DNA of 64,000 nucleotides from Burkholderiales bacterium. GTDB lineage: Bacteria > Pseudomonadota > Gammaproteobacteria > Burkholderiales > Burkholderiaceae_C. The notes below the pieces were generated by a model. That model was not told the origin of the DNA and made no database searches. It saw nothing but the letters and a program-made list of their open reading frames with translations. This document shows positions 20,543 to 30,477 of the stretch, in pieces. Numbering within the stretch: the stretch's first letter is position 1; every line of letters starts with the position of its first letter. The stretch spans positions 478,666 through 542,665 of the forward strand of contig JACPOI010000020.1 of NCBI GenBank assembly GCA_016185015.1, written 5' to 3'. The position numbers and the translations under genes were made by a program.

Positions 20543-21484
20543 ATGAATCTGGGCAAGGTCGCTGTCCTGATGGGCGGGTCTTCCGCCGAGCGCGACATCT
20601 CGCTGATGTCGGGAGGCGGCGTGCTCAAGGCACTGCAATCGCGCGGGGTGGATGCCCATGCCTTCGATCCCTCGGTACGGGATCTGGGTGAGCTCAAGCG
20701 CGAGGGGTTTGCGCGCTGTTTCATCGCGCTGCATGGCCGTTTCGGCGAGGACGGCACGGTGCAGGGCGCGCTCGAATTGCTGGGCATCCCCTACACCGGC
20801 TCGGGTGTGATGGCGTCTGCCATCGCCATTGACAAGGTCATGACCAAGCGCATCTGGCTGGCCGAGGGGTTGCCCACACCGCAGTGGCGCAAGGTGGCCA
20901 GCGCCGAGGCCGCGCGCGCTGCCTTCTCGGCGCTGGGTGCGCCCATGATCATCAAACCCGCGCGCGAGGGTTCGTCCATCGGTCTGACCAAGGTGTTGAC
21001 CGCCGACGAGTGCGATGCCGCCTATGCCAAGGCGGCGCAGGTCGACGAGCAGGTACTGTGCGAGCAGTTCGTCAGCGGCGAGGAGGTCACGGTGCCCGTG
21101 CTGGGCAGCGGCCCGCAGGCGCGTGCGCTGCCCGTGATCCGCATCGTGGCGCCCGACGGCAACTACGACTACCAGAACAAGTACTTCACCGACGACACGA
21201 AGTACCTGGTGCCCTGCGGCCTGCCCACCGGCGAGGAAGAGCAGATCCAGCAGATCGTGCTGCGCGCCTACCAGGTGCTGGGCTGCCGCGGCTGGGCCCG
21301 CGCCGACGTGATGATCGACGCGCGCACGCGCAAGCCCTATCTGCTGGAGATCAACACCTCTCCCGGCATGACCGGGCATTCGCTGGTGCCCATGTCGGCC
21401 AAGGCCGCGGGCATCAGTTACGAAGACCTTTGCATCCTGCTGCTGCAGGCCGCCACGCTCGAACACGGAGGCACGCACGCATGA
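20543..21484 (+). CDS. ddl: D-alanine--D-alanine ligase
   Basis: 313 residues from the ATG at 20543, which has AAGGA four bases upstream; a GTG at 20528 overlapping the murC stop is an alternative. This ATP-grasp enzyme makes D-Ala-D-Ala for MurF. Motifs seen: [13 protein letters not shown] near the N-terminus, [20 protein letters not shown], and the metal-binding [14 protein letters not shown]. It overlaps ftsQ by 4 bp, the usual ddlB-ftsQ arrangement. Confidence 0.96.
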   Translation: MNLGKVAVLMGGSSAERDISLMSGGGVLKALQSRGVDAHAFDPSVRDLGELKREGFARCFIALHGRFGEDGTVQGALELLGIPYTGSGVMASAIAIDKVMTKRIWLAEGLPTPQWRKVASAEAARAAFSALGAPMIIKPAREGSSIGLTKVLTADECDAAYAKAAQVDEQVLCEQFVSGEEVTVPVLGSGPQARALPVIRIVAPDGNYDYQNKYFTDDTKYLVPCGLPTGEEEQIQQIVLRAYQVLGCRGWARADVMIDARTRKPYLLEINTSPGMTGHSLVPMSAKAAGISYEDLCILLLQAATLEHGGTHA

Positions 21485-22272
21485 ACCCCAGCCTGCCCGT
21501 TCCCCTCGACGTCAAGCTCATGAACCTGACAGCCAATCTGCTGTTGCTGGGTTTCATGCTGCTGGCGCTGGGCACGGGCGGGCGTTGGTTGATGCAGCAC
21601 CCGGTGTTTGCGATCCGCGGCCTGACGGTGCTGGGCGACATCAGCCACACCAGCGCGTTGACGCTGCGTGCGCACGTGGGCTCGCAGCTCAAGGGAACCT
21701 TTCTGACGGTGGACCTCAACGCCGTGCGTCTGGCGTTCGAGTCCGTGCCCTGGGTGCGCCGCGCCGTGGTGCAACGCGAGTTCCCGAACCGCCTGCGCGT
21801 GATCCTGCAGGAACACCAGGCCGTGGCCTATTGGGGCGAGGAGGGCGAGTCCACGCTGGTCAACAGCCAGGGCGAAGTCTTCGAGGCCAACCTGGGCGAG
21901 ATCGAGCAGGACGAACTGCCGCGCCTGGACGGCCCGGTGGAACAGTCGGCCCAGGTGCTGGCCATGTACCGCGAGCTGCTGCCCCTGTTCGAGGCGCTGG
22001 ACCTGTCCGTGGAGCAGCTGGCGCTGAGCGGGCGCGGCAACTGGCAGCTGGCGCTGGCCAGCGGGGCCCGTCTCGAGCTGGGCAGCGGCGGTGTGCCGGA
22101 GGTGACGGCGCGGGCGCGCCAGTTCCTCGGCACGGTGGCGCAGGTGGCGGCGCACCACGGCCGCAAGCTCGACGCGCTGGAAGGCGCCGATCTGCGTTAT
22201 GCCCAGGGATACGCCCTGCGCCTGCGCGGCGTGAGCACGGTGACGGCGCAGGACCAGGCCAGGAAAAACTAG
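21481..22272 (+). CDS. ftsQ: Cell division protein FtsQ
   Basis: 263 residues with one membrane helix (about 18-40) and a periplasmic part. The POTRA domain begins near [14 protein letters not shown] (residues about 42-58) and the FtsQ domain includes [19 protein letters not shown], a family hallmark. FtsQ recruits FtsB and FtsL to the septum. Its start overlaps the ddl stop; 20 bp separate it from ftsA. Confidence 0.95.
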   Translation: MNPSLPVPLDVKLMNLTANLLLLGFMLLALGTGGRWLMQHPVFAIRGLTVLGDISHTSALTLRAHVGSQLKGTFLTVDLNAVRLAFESVPWVRRAVVQREFPNRLRVILQEHQAVAYWGEEGESTLVNSQGEVFEANLGEIEQDELPRLDGPVEQSAQVLAMYRELLPLFEALDLSVEQLALSGRGNWQLALASGARLELGSGGVPEVTARARQFLGTVAQVAAHHGRKLDALEGADLRYAQGYALRLRGVSTVTAQDQARKN

Positions 22273-22292
22273 GAACAAGCAGGACCATCGAC

Positions 22293-23522
22293 ATGGCAAA
22301 AGAGTACAAGGATCTGGTCGTCGGCCTCGACATCGGCACCGCCAAGGTGATGGTGGTGGTGGCCGAGGTGCTGCCCGGCGGGGAGCTCAAGCTGGCGGGC
22401 CTGGGCGTGGCGCCGAGCAACGGCCTCAAACGCGGCGTGGTGGTGAACATCGACGCCACGGTGCACAGCATCCAGCAGGCGCTCAAGGAGGCCGAGCTGA
22501 TGGCCGACTGCAAGATCACCCGCGTCTACACCGGCATCACGGGCAGCCACATCCGGGGTATCAACTCCAGCGGCATGGTGGCGGTGAAGGACCGCGAAGT
22601 GACTGCGGCCGACGTGGCGCGTGTGGTGGAGACGGCCAAGGCGATCAACATCTCCTCGGACCAGCGCCTGCTGCTGGTCGAGCCGCAGGAATTCATCATC
22701 GACGGCCAGGACGTGCGCGAGCCCATCGGCATGAGCGGCATCCGCCTGGAAGCCCGGGTCCACATCGTCACCGGTGCGCAGAGCGCGGCCGAGAACATCA
22801 TCAAGTGCGTGCGCCGCTGCGGCCTGGAGGTCGAGCAGCTCATGCTCAACCCGCTGGCTTCCAGCCTGTCGGTGCTGACCGAGGACGAGCGGGAGTTGGG
22901 CGTGGCCTGCGTGGACATCGGCGCCGGCACCACCGACGTAGCGGTCTTCACGGGCGGTGCGATCCGCTACACCTCGGTGATCCCGATCGCGGGCGACCTG
23001 ATCACCAGCGATATCGCCATGGCCTTGCGCACCCCGACCAAGGACGCCGAGGACATCAAGGTCGAGAGTGGTTACGCCAAACAGCTGCTGGCCGACCCGG
23101 ACATCCAGGTCGAAGTGCCGGGCCTGGGCGACCGCGGCCCGCGCATGCTTAGCCGCCAGGCGCTGGCCGGCGTGATCGAGCCGCGCATCGAGGAAATCTT
23201 TTCGCTGGTGCAGCAGGTGCTGCGCGATTCGGGCTGCGAGGAAGTCCTGTCCTCGGGCATCGTGCTCACGGGCGGCAGCTCGGTCATGCCCGGCATGGTG
23301 GAACTGGGTGAGGACATCTTCCTCAAGCCGGTGCGCCGCGGCCTGCCCAAGTACAGCGGGGCGCTGGCCGACATGGTGGGCCAGCCGCGTGCGGCCACCG
23401 TGATGGGCCTGCTGGAGGAGGCGCGCATGGCGCGCCTGCGCGGTTACAAGGTGGCGCAGAAACACGGGTCCATGAAAAACGCCATGGGACGTGTCAAGGA
23501 CTGGTTCATCGGGAACTTCTGA
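22293..23522 (+). CDS. ftsA: Cell division protein FtsA
   Basis: 409 residues, an actin-like ATPase that tethers FtsZ to the membrane. The start has AGGA 8 bases upstream. LVVGLDIGTAKV (phosphate-1 region), the 1C domain from about residue 85, VDIGAGTTDVAVF (phosphate-2) and GIVLTGGSSVMPGM (adenosine motif) are present. The C-terminal amphipathic helix (GRVKDWFIGNF) is the membrane-targeting sequence. It is followed by a 136-bp gap before ftsZ. Confidence 0.98.
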   Translation: MAKEYKDLVVGLDIGTAKVMVVVAEVLPGGELKLAGLGVAPSNGLKRGVVVNIDATVHSIQQALKEAELMADCKITRVYTGITGSHIRGINSSGMVAVKDREVTAADVARVVETAKAINISSDQRLLLVEPQEFIIDGQDVREPIGMSGIRLEARVHIVTGAQSAAENIIKCVRRCGLEVEQLMLNPLASSLSVLTEDERELGVACVDIGAGTTDVAVFTGGAIRYTSVIPIAGDLITSDIAMALRTPTKDAEDIKVESGYAKQLLADPDIQVEVPGLGDRGPRMLSRQALAGVIEPRIEEIFSLVQQVLRDSGCEEVLSSGIVLTGGSSVMPGMVELGEDIFLKPVRRGLPKYSGALADMVGQPRAATVMGLLEEARMARLRGYKVAQKHGSMKNAMGRVKDWFIGNF

Positions 23523-23658
23523 TCATGAACTACAAGCTCTGGCTGGCACGCGGCAGCCCCCATCACAGACGACGGTGCACCGGACCGCCCCAAGGGGAGT
23601 CGCCATGAAACACCACACATCAGACGAATCAAGGCAACTGGACATTAAGGAGAACAGC

Positions 23659-24912
23659 ATGAGCATCGAAATGATCGAAGACGCAGCCTTCAACCTGGGC
23701 ACCCAGATCAAGGTCATCGGCGTGGGCGGCGGTGGCGGCAACGCCGTCGAGCACATGATCGAGCGCGAGGTGCAGGGCGTGGAATTCATCTGCGCCAACA
23801 CCGACGCGCAGGCCCTGAGCCGCAGCAGCGCGCACAAGGTCATCCAGCTCGGCTGCAGCGGCCTGGGCGCGGGCAGCAAACCCGAGAAGGGGCGCGACGC
23901 GGCCGAACTGGCCGTGGAAGACATCCAGAACGCCATCGCCGGCGCGCACATGCTCTTCATCACCGCCGGCATGGGCGGCGGCACCGGTACCGGCGCGGCC
24001 CCCGTGATCGCGCGCGTGGCCAAGCAGATGGGCATCCTGACCGTGGGCGTGGTGACCAAGCCCTTCGACTGGGAGGGCGGTCGCCGCATGACCAACGCCG
24101 ACGCCGGCCTGACCGAACTGGAAGCCAACGTCGACTCGCTGATCGTGGTGCTCAACGAGAAGCTGCAGGAAGTGCTGGGCGACGACATCACCCAGGACGA
24201 GGCCTTCGCGCACGCCAACGACGTGCTCAAGAACGCCGTGGGCGGCATTGCCGAGATCATCAACGTGCCCGGCCACGTGAACGTGGACTTCGAGGACGTG
24301 CGCACCGTCATGGGCGAACCCGGCAAGGCCATGATGGGCACCGCCGCGGCCAACGGACCGGACCGCGCACGCATCGCGGCCGAGCAGGCCGTGGCCTGCC
24401 CGCTGCTCGAAGGCATCGACCTCTCGGGCGCCAAGGGCGTGCTGGTGCTGATCACCGCGGCCAAGGGCAGCCTCAAGCTGTCCGAGTCCAAGCTGGCCAT
24501 GAACACCATCCGCGCCTACGCCTCGCCGGACGCGCACGTGATCTACGGCACCGCCTACGACGACAGCCTGGCCGACCAGATCCGCGTCACCGTGGTGGCC
24601 ACCGGCCTGTCGCGCCAGGGCGTGCGCCGCACGGCGCCCCCGCTGCAGGTGCTGACCACCACGCTGCGCACCGGTACCGACAACGTGCCCTTCCAGGTGC
24701 CCACGCTGAACAACGCCGTGGCCCCGGGCGCACTGCCGGGCACGGCTGCCGCCGCACCTGGCATGGCCCAGCCCGACTACAACGCCATGGCCACGCCCAG
24801 CGTCTGGCGCACGCGTGACCGCACCCAGGCCGCGGCCAAGGTGGACGCGCTGTCCTCGGGCGGCATGGATGACTTCGAGATCCCGGCCTTTTTGCGCAAG
24901 CAGGCTGACTGA
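23659..24912 (+). CDS. ftsZ: Cell division GTPase FtsZ
   Basis: 417 residues; the start MSIEMIED is fixed by AAGGAG six bases upstream. FtsZ polymerises into the Z-ring at midcell. The tubulin signature GGGTGTG is at residues 106-112, and the T7 catalytic loop region is near NVDFEDVRTVMG. After the core is a linker, then the C-terminal interaction peptide DDFEIPAFLRKQAD that binds FtsA and ZipA-type partners. It is the last gene of the dcw cluster here. Confidence 0.98.
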   Translation: MSIEMIEDAAFNLGTQIKVIGVGGGGGNAVEHMIEREVQGVEFICANTDAQALSRSSAHKVIQLGCSGLGAGSKPEKGRDAAELAVEDIQNAIAGAHMLFITAGMGGGTGTGAAPVIARVAKQMGILTVGVVTKPFDWEGGRRMTNADAGLTELEANVDSLIVVLNEKLQEVLGDDITQDEAFAHANDVLKNAVGGIAEIINVPGHVNVDFEDVRTVMGEPGKAMMGTAAANGPDRARIAAEQAVACPLLEGIDLSGAKGVLVLITAAKGSLKLSESKLAMNTIRAYASPDAHVIYGTAYDDSLADQIRVTVVATGLSRQGVRRTAPPLQVLTTTLRTGTDNVPFQVPTLNNAVAPGALPGTAAAAPGMAQPDYNAMATPSVWRTRDRTQAAAKVDALSSGGMDDFEIPAFLRKQAD

Positions 24913-24924
24913 GTGAGGTGACAT

Positions 24925-24950
24925 GCGCCCCGCTGCCTGCAGTGGGGCGC
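24925..24950 (+). terminator. Hairpin downstream of ftsZ
   Basis: GCGCCCC pairs with GGGGCGC around an inner CTG/CAG stem, starting 12 bases after the ftsZ stop. The following sequence has only weak T content, so it may be a pause or RNA-end hairpin rather than a strong intrinsic terminator. Confidence 0.45.
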
Positions 24951-25036
24951 AACTTGGTCTAGGATGGGCCGGCCTGCGCCGTCTGATGCCCGGCCCTGCG
25001 CCGGGCGGCGGCGCCACCGATCCCCAGGAGTGCACC

Positions 25037-25918
25037 ATGAAAACGCAACGCCCCTTCCTCGCGCTGGCCTCCGGCCTGGCCCTGTTGCTCACGGCCTGCG
25101 CGTTGCCTACGGCCCCCTTGCCCCAGGATACGGTGTATGCCGTGACACGTCAGCACGAACTGATCCGTTTCAAGGCCGACCGGCCGCAGCAGCTGATCGA
25201 TCGTCGTGCACTCAGCGGCCTGGCCCCGGGTGACAGCCTGCGCGGCATCGATTACCGCGTGGCGCGCGGCGTGCTTTATGCGCTGGCCGACAGTGGCCGG
25301 CTCTACACGGTGGATACCGCGCAGGCCCGGCTGGTGCCGGTGGCGACCAGCGCACCCGCGTCCTGGCCGGTCCAGGGGGGCGTGAGCGGCTTCGATTTCA
25401 ACCCCACGGTCGACCGCATCCGCGTGGTCAGCAGCAGCGCGCAGAACCTGCGCCTGCACCCCGAGACGAATGCCGTGGTCGACGGCAGCCCGGCCGAACC
25501 GGGCCTGCAGCTCGATGGCGCCTTGCACTACGTGGCCGGCGATCGCCATGCCGGCCGCACGCCGGATCTGGCCGGCGTGGCCTACACCTACAACAAGAAG
25601 AACGAGAAGATCACCACCAACTACGCCATCGACCGCGCGCTGGGCGCCCTGCTCATGCAGGGCTCGGCCGAAGGCGCCGAGCCCGTGGTCTCGCCCAACA
25701 CGGGCCAGCTGCGCACCGTGGGCCTGCTGGGCACGGGCCCCCTGGCCGAGGCACATTTCGACATCTCGGACATCGCCAACACGGCGCTGCTGGCGGCGCG
25801 GCTCGCCGGCCAGACGCAGACCCGCCTGTACCGGCTCGACCTGGCCAGCGGGCGCGCCACGGAACTGGGCGTGATCGGCCAGGGCGAGCCCCTGGCGGGT
25901 CTGGCGATCGAGCCCTGA
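25037..25918 (+). CDS. DUF4394-type predicted lipoprotein
   Basis: 293 residues. A signal peptide ends in a lipobox (LLTAC, Cys21), so the mature protein should be lipidated, probably at the outer membrane. The rest is beta-rich and matches the DUF4394 pattern in which short repeats compare a value with a fitted constant (GIDYRVARGVLYALADSGRLY, GFDFNPTVDRIRVVSS). No enzyme motif is visible and the function is unknown. The start has AGGAG six bases upstream. The gene begins a three-gene set inserted between ftsZ and lpxC. Confidence 0.85.
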   Translation: MKTQRPFLALASGLALLLTACALPTAPLPQDTVYAVTRQHELIRFKADRPQQLIDRRALSGLAPGDSLRGIDYRVARGVLYALADSGRLYTVDTAQARLVPVATSAPASWPVQGGVSGFDFNPTVDRIRVVSSSAQNLRLHPETNAVVDGSPAEPGLQLDGALHYVAGDRHAGRTPDLAGVAYTYNKKNEKITTNYAIDRALGALLMQGSAEGAEPVVSPNTGQLRTVGLLGTGPLAEAHFDISDIANTALLAARLAGQTQTRLYRLDLASGRATELGVIGQGEPLAGLAIEP

Positions 25919-25928
25919 GGACTGACTG

Positions 25929-26528
25929 ATGCGTCGGCTGGGCCTGATCCTCCTCTGTCTGCTGGCCCTGCCGGCGCGTGCCGGCACGCTGGTGGTCGAC
26001 GTGCTGCAGGGCAGCGGCCGGCCCCTGGCGGACGCGGTGGTGTTCCTGGAGTCGCCGCAGGCGCGCCGCCAGGTGCGCCCGCTCACGAAGGCCGAGATGG
26101 GGCAGGCCGGCAAGCAGTTCGTGCCGCAGGTGCTGGTGGTGACCACCGGCACCGAGGTCGACTTCCCCAACCGCGACACCGTGCGGCACCACGTCTATTC
26201 CTTTTCGCCAGTCAAGAAGTTCGAACTCAAGCTCTACATCGGCACGCCGACCCAGCCCGTGCTGTTCGACCAGCCCGGTATCGCGGTGCTGGGCTGCAAC
26301 ATCCATGACCAGATGGTGGGCTGGATCGTGATCGTCGACACGCCCTATTTCGGCCGCACGGCAGAGCAGGGCCAGCTCGTGCTCGACAAGCTGCCGCCGG
26401 GCAACTACCGCCTGCGCAGCTGGCACCCCGGCCTGCCGGTGGGGGCGCCCGCGCTGGACCAGGCCGTGACTGTGCCCGCCGAAGGCCGGCTGGCCGTGAC
26501 CGTGCGCATGCCGGGTGTGGCGCCATGA
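25929..26528 (+). CDS. Secreted cupredoxin-like protein
   Basis: 199 residues with a signal peptide cleaved near residue 19 (ALPARA). The core resembles a type 1 copper domain: candidate ligands are His in VRHHVYSF, then Cys, His and Met in the segment GCNIHDQM. Such proteins are often labelled methylamine utilisation proteins, but no methylamine genes are nearby. After the cupredoxin core comes a carboxypeptidase-regulatory-like beta segment (LPPGNYRLRSWHP). It overlaps the downstream GGDEF/EAL gene by 4 bp, so a periplasmic metal- or redox-linked input to that sensor is a reasonable guess. Confidence 0.75.
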   Translation: MRRLGLILLCLLALPARAGTLVVDVLQGSGRPLADAVVFLESPQARRQVRPLTKAEMGQAGKQFVPQVLVVTTGTEVDFPNRDTVRHHVYSFSPVKKFELKLYIGTPTQPVLFDQPGIAVLGCNIHDQMVGWIVIVDTPYFGRTAEQGQLVLDKLPPGNYRLRSWHPGLPVGAPALDQAVTVPAEGRLAVTVRMPGVAP

Positions 26529-28843
26529 CGTTCTCGTTCAACCGGCGCAGCCTGATCACCCGGCTGGTCGGCCTCTCGCTGCTGCTGCTGCTCTTCGTGC
26601 AGCTGGCCGGGTTCTTCGTCGTGCGCGACAGCATCGCGCGCAACGCCCGCATGCAGATCGCGCGCGAATTCGACACCGGCGAGAAGGTGTGGTTGCGCCT
26701 GCTCGACCAGAACGCCGAGAAGCTGCGCCAGAGCGCCGCCTTGCTGGCCGCCGATTACGGCTTCCGCTCTGCGGTCAGCTCCGATGATCTGGAAACCATC
26801 GCCTCGGCGCTGGAGAACAACGGCCAGCGCATCGGCGCGGCCATGACGGCCCTGCTGGACACCAGCTTGCGCGTGCGCGCCATCAGCGCCCAGACCCCCG
26901 ATGCCGATCTGTCGGCCACGCTGGCCAGCCTGGCGCCGGCCCTGGCCGAGCCCTCGCAGGGCGGGCGCATTGTCGTGGTGGACGGTCATCCCTACCAGCT
27001 GGTCATGGTGCCCATGCGTGCGCCGCTGGTGGTGGGCTGGGTGCTGATGGGTTTTCCGGTGGGCGCGCCGCTGGCCGAGGAAATGCAGCGCCTGCTCGGC
27101 GTGCAACTGGTGCTGCAGGTGCGGCGGGCCGATGGCAGCCTGGCCGCGCCCGTGAGCACCCTGCCGGCGCAGGCGCTGGACATGCGCCAGGGCATGCGAG
27201 GCGAGGTCCGTGAACTGGATGCGGGGGGTGCGACGCTGCTGGTGCGCGAGATCCGGCTCGATACCGTGGGCGGCGAGGCCCGGGTGCTGCTGCTGCGCTC
27301 GATGGACGACGTGGTGGCGCCCTACCGTAACCTGCAGCTGCTGCTGGCGGTCATCACCGTCGGGGGTGTGCTGCTGTTCGCCCTGGGCAGCGGCCTGATG
27401 GCCCGGCGCCTGACCACGCCCTTGCGCTCCCTGCTGTTTGCCACACAACGGCTTTCGCGTGGCGACTACAGCGTGCCGCTGGAAGACGTCGAGCGCCACG
27501 ACGAGATCGGCAACCTGGCGCGTTCCTTCGACCGCATGCGCGTGGACATCGCGGCGCAGCAGGCCGAGATCCGCCATCTGGCCTACTGGGACCGCTTGAC
27601 CGGCTTGCCCAACCGGGAGAATTTCCGCGACTCGGTGCAGCAGTCCATCGCCCGCAGCGGGGCTGGAGGCGAACTGGCCATCATCACCCTGGACCTGGAC
27701 CGCTTCAAGCACGTCAACGACGTGCTGGGTTACGCCTTCGGCGACCAGCTGCTCAAGACCGTGGCCGGCAAGCTGGCCGACGTGCTGGGTGAGGCGTCGG
27801 GCGTGGTGGCGCGCCTGGGGGGCAATGAGTTCGCCCTGCTGCTGGAGCCTGGCAACCCGGCGCAGGCGACCGAGCTGGCAGCTCGGGTGGCCCGTAGCCT
27901 GGAGGTGCCGCTGGCCATCGCCGAGCAGACCGTGGACCTGAGTGCCGGTATCGGCATCGCCTGCTGGCCCGCCGACGCGCAGGACGTGGACACCCTGCTG
28001 AGCCGTTCCGAGATCGCCATGTACGTGGCCAAGCGCAAGCTCGAAGGGCCCCTGCGTTACGACCCGGCCTATGACTCGGCCAGTACGCAGACGTTGTCGC
28101 TGCTGACCGAATTGCGCCGCGCCGTGGACCAGGGCGAGCTGCGCCTGTTCCTGCAGCCCAAGGTGACCCTGGCCGACGGCGCAACGCACGCGGCCGAGGC
28201 CCTGGTGCGCTGGGAGCACCCGCAACGCGGCCTGGTGCCACCCATGCAGTTCATCCCATTTGCCGAGCAGACCGGCTACATCCGCCAGCTCACGCTGTGG
28301 ATGTTCGAGGAGACCGCACGCCTGCTGGCGACACCGCAGGCCGCGGGCCTGCGCGTCTCGGTCAACCTGTCCACGCGCGACCTGCTGGACCTCGAACTCA
28401 GCGCCCGCCTGGGCCACCTGCTGCAGGCCCACGGCGTGCCGGCCAGCGCCTTCTGCCTGGAGATCACCGAGAGCGCCATCATGGACGACCCGCAGCGCGC
28501 CGAGGCCATGCTCAACCGCCTGTCCGAGCAGGGATTCAAGCTGTCCATCGACGACTTTGGCACCGGCTATTCCTCCCTCGCCTACCTCAAACGCCTGCCG
28601 GTGGACGAGCTCAAGATCGACAAGTCCTTCGTCATGGGTATGGAGACCGACGCGGACGACGCGATCATCGTGCGCTCCACCATCGACCTGGCCCACAACC
28701 TGGGCCTGAGCGTGGTCGCCGAGGGCGTGGAAAACGCGGCCATCCTGGAGCGCCTGCGGGCGCTGGGCTGTGACGAAGTGCAGGGCTATCACATCAGCCG
28801 TCCGATGCCCGCACCCGCTTTCATGGAATGGCTGAGAAAGTAG
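26525..28843 (+). CDS. Membrane-bound GGDEF/EAL protein, GGDEF site degenerate
   Basis: 772 residues. One membrane helix at residues about 10-33, a periplasmic sensor region to about 270, a second helix ([19 protein letters not shown]), then HAMP (about 295-350). The GGDEF-like domain carries GGNEF near residue 432 where active cyclases have GG(D/E)EF, so cyclase activity is doubtful. The EAL domain keeps EALVRW, the Asn in [21 protein letters not shown] and VAEGVE, all residues expected of an active c-di-GMP phosphodiesterase. The likely role is signal-gated lowering of c-di-GMP. It is translationally coupled to the cupredoxin-like gene and ends 10 bp before lpxC. Confidence 0.93.
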   Translation: MTFSFNRRSLITRLVGLSLLLLLFVQLAGFFVVRDSIARNARMQIAREFDTGEKVWLRLLDQNAEKLRQSAALLAADYGFRSAVSSDDLETIASALENNGQRIGAAMTALLDTSLRVRAISAQTPDADLSATLASLAPALAEPSQGGRIVVVDGHPYQLVMVPMRAPLVVGWVLMGFPVGAPLAEEMQRLLGVQLVLQVRRADGSLAAPVSTLPAQALDMRQGMRGEVRELDAGGATLLVREIRLDTVGGEARVLLLRSMDDVVAPYRNLQLLLAVITVGGVLLFALGSGLMARRLTTPLRSLLFATQRLSRGDYSVPLEDVERHDEIGNLARSFDRMRVDIAAQQAEIRHLAYWDRLTGLPNRENFRDSVQQSIARSGAGGELAIITLDLDRFKHVNDVLGYAFGDQLLKTVAGKLADVLGEASGVVARLGGNEFALLLEPGNPAQATELAARVARSLEVPLAIAEQTVDLSAGIGIACWPADAQDVDTLLSRSEIAMYVAKRKLEGPLRYDPAYDSASTQTLSLLTELRRAVDQGELRLFLQPKVTLADGATHAAEALVRWEHPQRGLVPPMQFIPFAEQTGYIRQLTLWMFEETARLLATPQAAGLRVSVNLSTRDLLDLELSARLGHLLQAHGVPASAFCLEITESAIMDDPQRAEAMLNRLSEQGFKLSIDDFGTGYSSLAYLKRLPVDELKIDKSFVMGMETDADDAIIVRSTIDLAHNLGLSVVAEGVENAAILERLRALGCDEVQGYHISRPMPAPAFMEWLRK

Positions 28844-28846
28844 AAT
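28841..28846 (+). promoter_or_regulatory. -10-like hexamer for lpxC
   Basis: TAGAAT overlaps the stop codon of the preceding gene and ends 8 nt before the lpxC ATG. It would give lpxC its own near-leaderless transcript independent of the inserted genes. Confidence 0.35.
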
Positions 28847-28853
28847 CGAGCCC

Positions 28854-29777
28854 ATGCTGCAGCAACGTACCCTCAAGTCCCTGACCCGTGCCGTGGGCGT
28901 GGGCCTGCACAGCGGCCAGCGCGTGGAAATCACGCTGCGTCCCGCGCAGGTCGACACCGGCATCGTGTTCCGGCGCGTGGACCTGCCGCAGCCGGTGGAC
29001 ATCCCGATGTCGGCCATGGCGGTCACCGATACGCGCCTGGCCTCCACCCTGTCCAATGGCGACGCCAAGGTGCACACCGTGGAACACCTGATGTCGGCCT
29101 GCGCCGGCTTGGGGCTGGACAACCTCTACGTCGACATCACCGCGGAAGAGGTGCCCATCCTCGACGGCTCGGCGGCCTCCTTCGTCTTCCTGCTGCAGAG
29201 TGCCGGCATCGAGCTGCAGAACGCGCCGCGCCGTTTCATCCGCATCACCAAGCCCATCGAGGTGCGTGAAGGCGTGGGCGCCGGCCAGAAGTGGGCGCGG
29301 CTGGATCCGTACCACGGCTACAAGCTCAGCTTCGAGATCGATTTCGACCACCCGGCGGTGGACTCCACCGGCCAGCGCGTCGAGTTCGACATGAGCGTGC
29401 ACAACTACAGTCGCGACATCGCGCGCGCGCGCACCTTCGGTTTCACCAAGGACGTGGAGATGATGCGTGCCAACGGCCTGGCCCTGGGCGGCGGGCTGGA
29501 CAACGCCATCGTGATGGACGACTACAAGGTGCTCAATGCCGGAGGCCTGCGCTACGACGACGAGTTCGTCAAGCACAAGATCCTGGACGCCATGGGCGAC
29601 CTCTACATCCTGGGCAAGCCGTTGCTGGCCGCGTACAGCGCCTTCCGCTCCGGCCACGCGATGAACAACAAGCTGCTGCGCGAACTGCTGCAGCGCACCG
29701 ACGCCTGGGAAACCGTCACCTTCGACAACGAGAAGCTGGCGCCCAAGGGCTTCGCGCAGCCGGCGCGCGCCTGGTGA
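28854..29777 (+). CDS. lpxC: UDP-3-O-acyl-GlcNAc deacetylase LpxC
   Basis: 307 residues. LpxC is the zinc-dependent committed step of lipid A synthesis. Zinc ligands His74 and His78 lie in HTVEH, the third is in the block [19 protein letters not shown], and the catalytic His is in [12 protein letters not shown]. In many Burkholderiales lpxC follows ftsZ closely; here three genes intervene. A hairpin lies about 40 bases after the stop. Confidence 0.98.
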   Translation: MLQQRTLKSLTRAVGVGLHSGQRVEITLRPAQVDTGIVFRRVDLPQPVDIPMSAMAVTDTRLASTLSNGDAKVHTVEHLMSACAGLGLDNLYVDITAEEVPILDGSAASFVFLLQSAGIELQNAPRRFIRITKPIEVREGVGAGQKWARLDPYHGYKLSFEIDFDHPAVDSTGQRVEFDMSVHNYSRDIARARTFGFTKDVEMMRANGLALGGGLDNAIVMDDYKVLNAGGLRYDDEFVKHKILDAMGDLYILGKPLLAAYSAFRSGHAMNNKLLRELLQRTDAWETVTFDNEKLAPKGFAQPARAW

Positions 29778-29796
29778 TATGGTCCCCACGCTCCAC

Positions 29797-29868
29797 CGTT
29801 CCACGGGTCGTTGCCCCCCAAGGGTGCTAACCCGCCTTGGGGCGGCCCGGCGGCGAGTTGCCCGCGAG
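29797..29868. repeat. Intergenic element with hairpin, possible distant relative of repeats A/B
   Basis: Shares the string GTTCCACGGGT and a trailing GCCCGCGA with copy A and contains a C-rich inverted repeat: CCCCAAGG (29816-29823) pairs with CCTTGGGG (29835-29842). It may also serve as the lpxC terminator. Relationship to the two clear copies is uncertain. Confidence 0.35.
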
Positions 29869-29878
29869 AGGTAGGCGC

Positions 29879-30055
29879 ATGCTGCTGTTCCGCTGGCTCA
29901 TCCTGCTCACGCTGATCGGCGCAGCCGTCTGCTTCGCCTTCTACGCCGGTACCGGCCAGGTGCGCTACAAGCGCTGGGGCCTGGTCACGCTGAAGTGGAC
30001 GCTGATCGCCGCCTTCGGCTTCTTCGCCGTCCTCATCCTGCAGCGCATCGCCTAG
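29879..30055 (+). CDS. Small two-helix membrane protein
   Basis: 58 residues: two hydrophobic helices (about 3-22 and 36-55) joined by a short basic loop (RYKRWG). The start is taken at MLLFRW because GAGAGG lies six bases upstream; an in-frame ATG at 29837 would add a GC-rich tail lying in repeat-like DNA. I do not recognise the family. It follows lpxC on the same strand. Confidence 0.75.
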   Translation: MLLFRWLILLTLIGAAVCFAFYAGTGQVRYKRWGLVTLKWTLIAAFGFFAVLILQRIA

Positions 30056-30063
30056 GCTGCTGC

Positions 30064-30378
30064 CTAGGTGCCACGGCGTCGCACCGTGGAAAACGGATCG
30101 GGTGTGCCGCTCTTCTTGGGCTCCTCGTCGCGTGTCTTGACGGCATCGAGTTCGTTGAAGACCGAGGGCATCTGGCTGTCCTGGAAGGCGACCGAGTCCT
30201 CCCACATCGCCCAGTCGGATTCCTGGTTGCCTTCGCTCACCTCGGGCAGGGGGGGCGGTGTGGGGGGCATGCCCGTGCGTGCCGACGCCGGTGTGGCGGG
30301 ACGGGCCTGGGCCGACGGCGCCGGCCGGGCCGGTTTGGCCGGGGCCGGCTTGGGGGCGGACTTGAAGAACTTCAGCAT
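30064..30378 (-). CDS. Small Pro/Ala-rich hypothetical protein
   Basis: 104 residues, start MLKFFKSA supported by AGGATGG just upstream. The N-terminal half is Pro/Ala/Lys low complexity; the C-terminal half is acidic and more ordered (SDWAMWEDSVAFQDSQ, NELDAVKTRD). No signal peptide or membrane helix. I do not recognise it. It converges with the 58-residue membrane protein gene, 8 bp apart, and diverges from the esterase gene. Confidence 0.65.
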   Translation of the reverse strand: MLKFFKSAPKPAPAKPARPAPSAQARPATPASARTGMPPTPPPLPEVSEGNQESDWAMWEDSVAFQDSQMPSVFNELDAVKTRDEEPKKSGTPDPFSTVRRRGT

Positions 30379-30477
30379 GCGGCCATCCTGGGTGCGGTAC
30401 GCTAGGCGATGACTGCAATTTAGCGTGCGTAACGGTTTGTGACAAGCCGGTGGTGCGCTCAGCCGTGAATGATTGCC

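Noticed and set aside
26405..29122. A 905-codon open frame antisense to the GGDEF/EAL gene and lpxC
   Set aside because: Long antisense frames are expected in high-GC DNA; composition is Gln/His/Gly-rich without domains, and the plus strand carries recognisable proteins.
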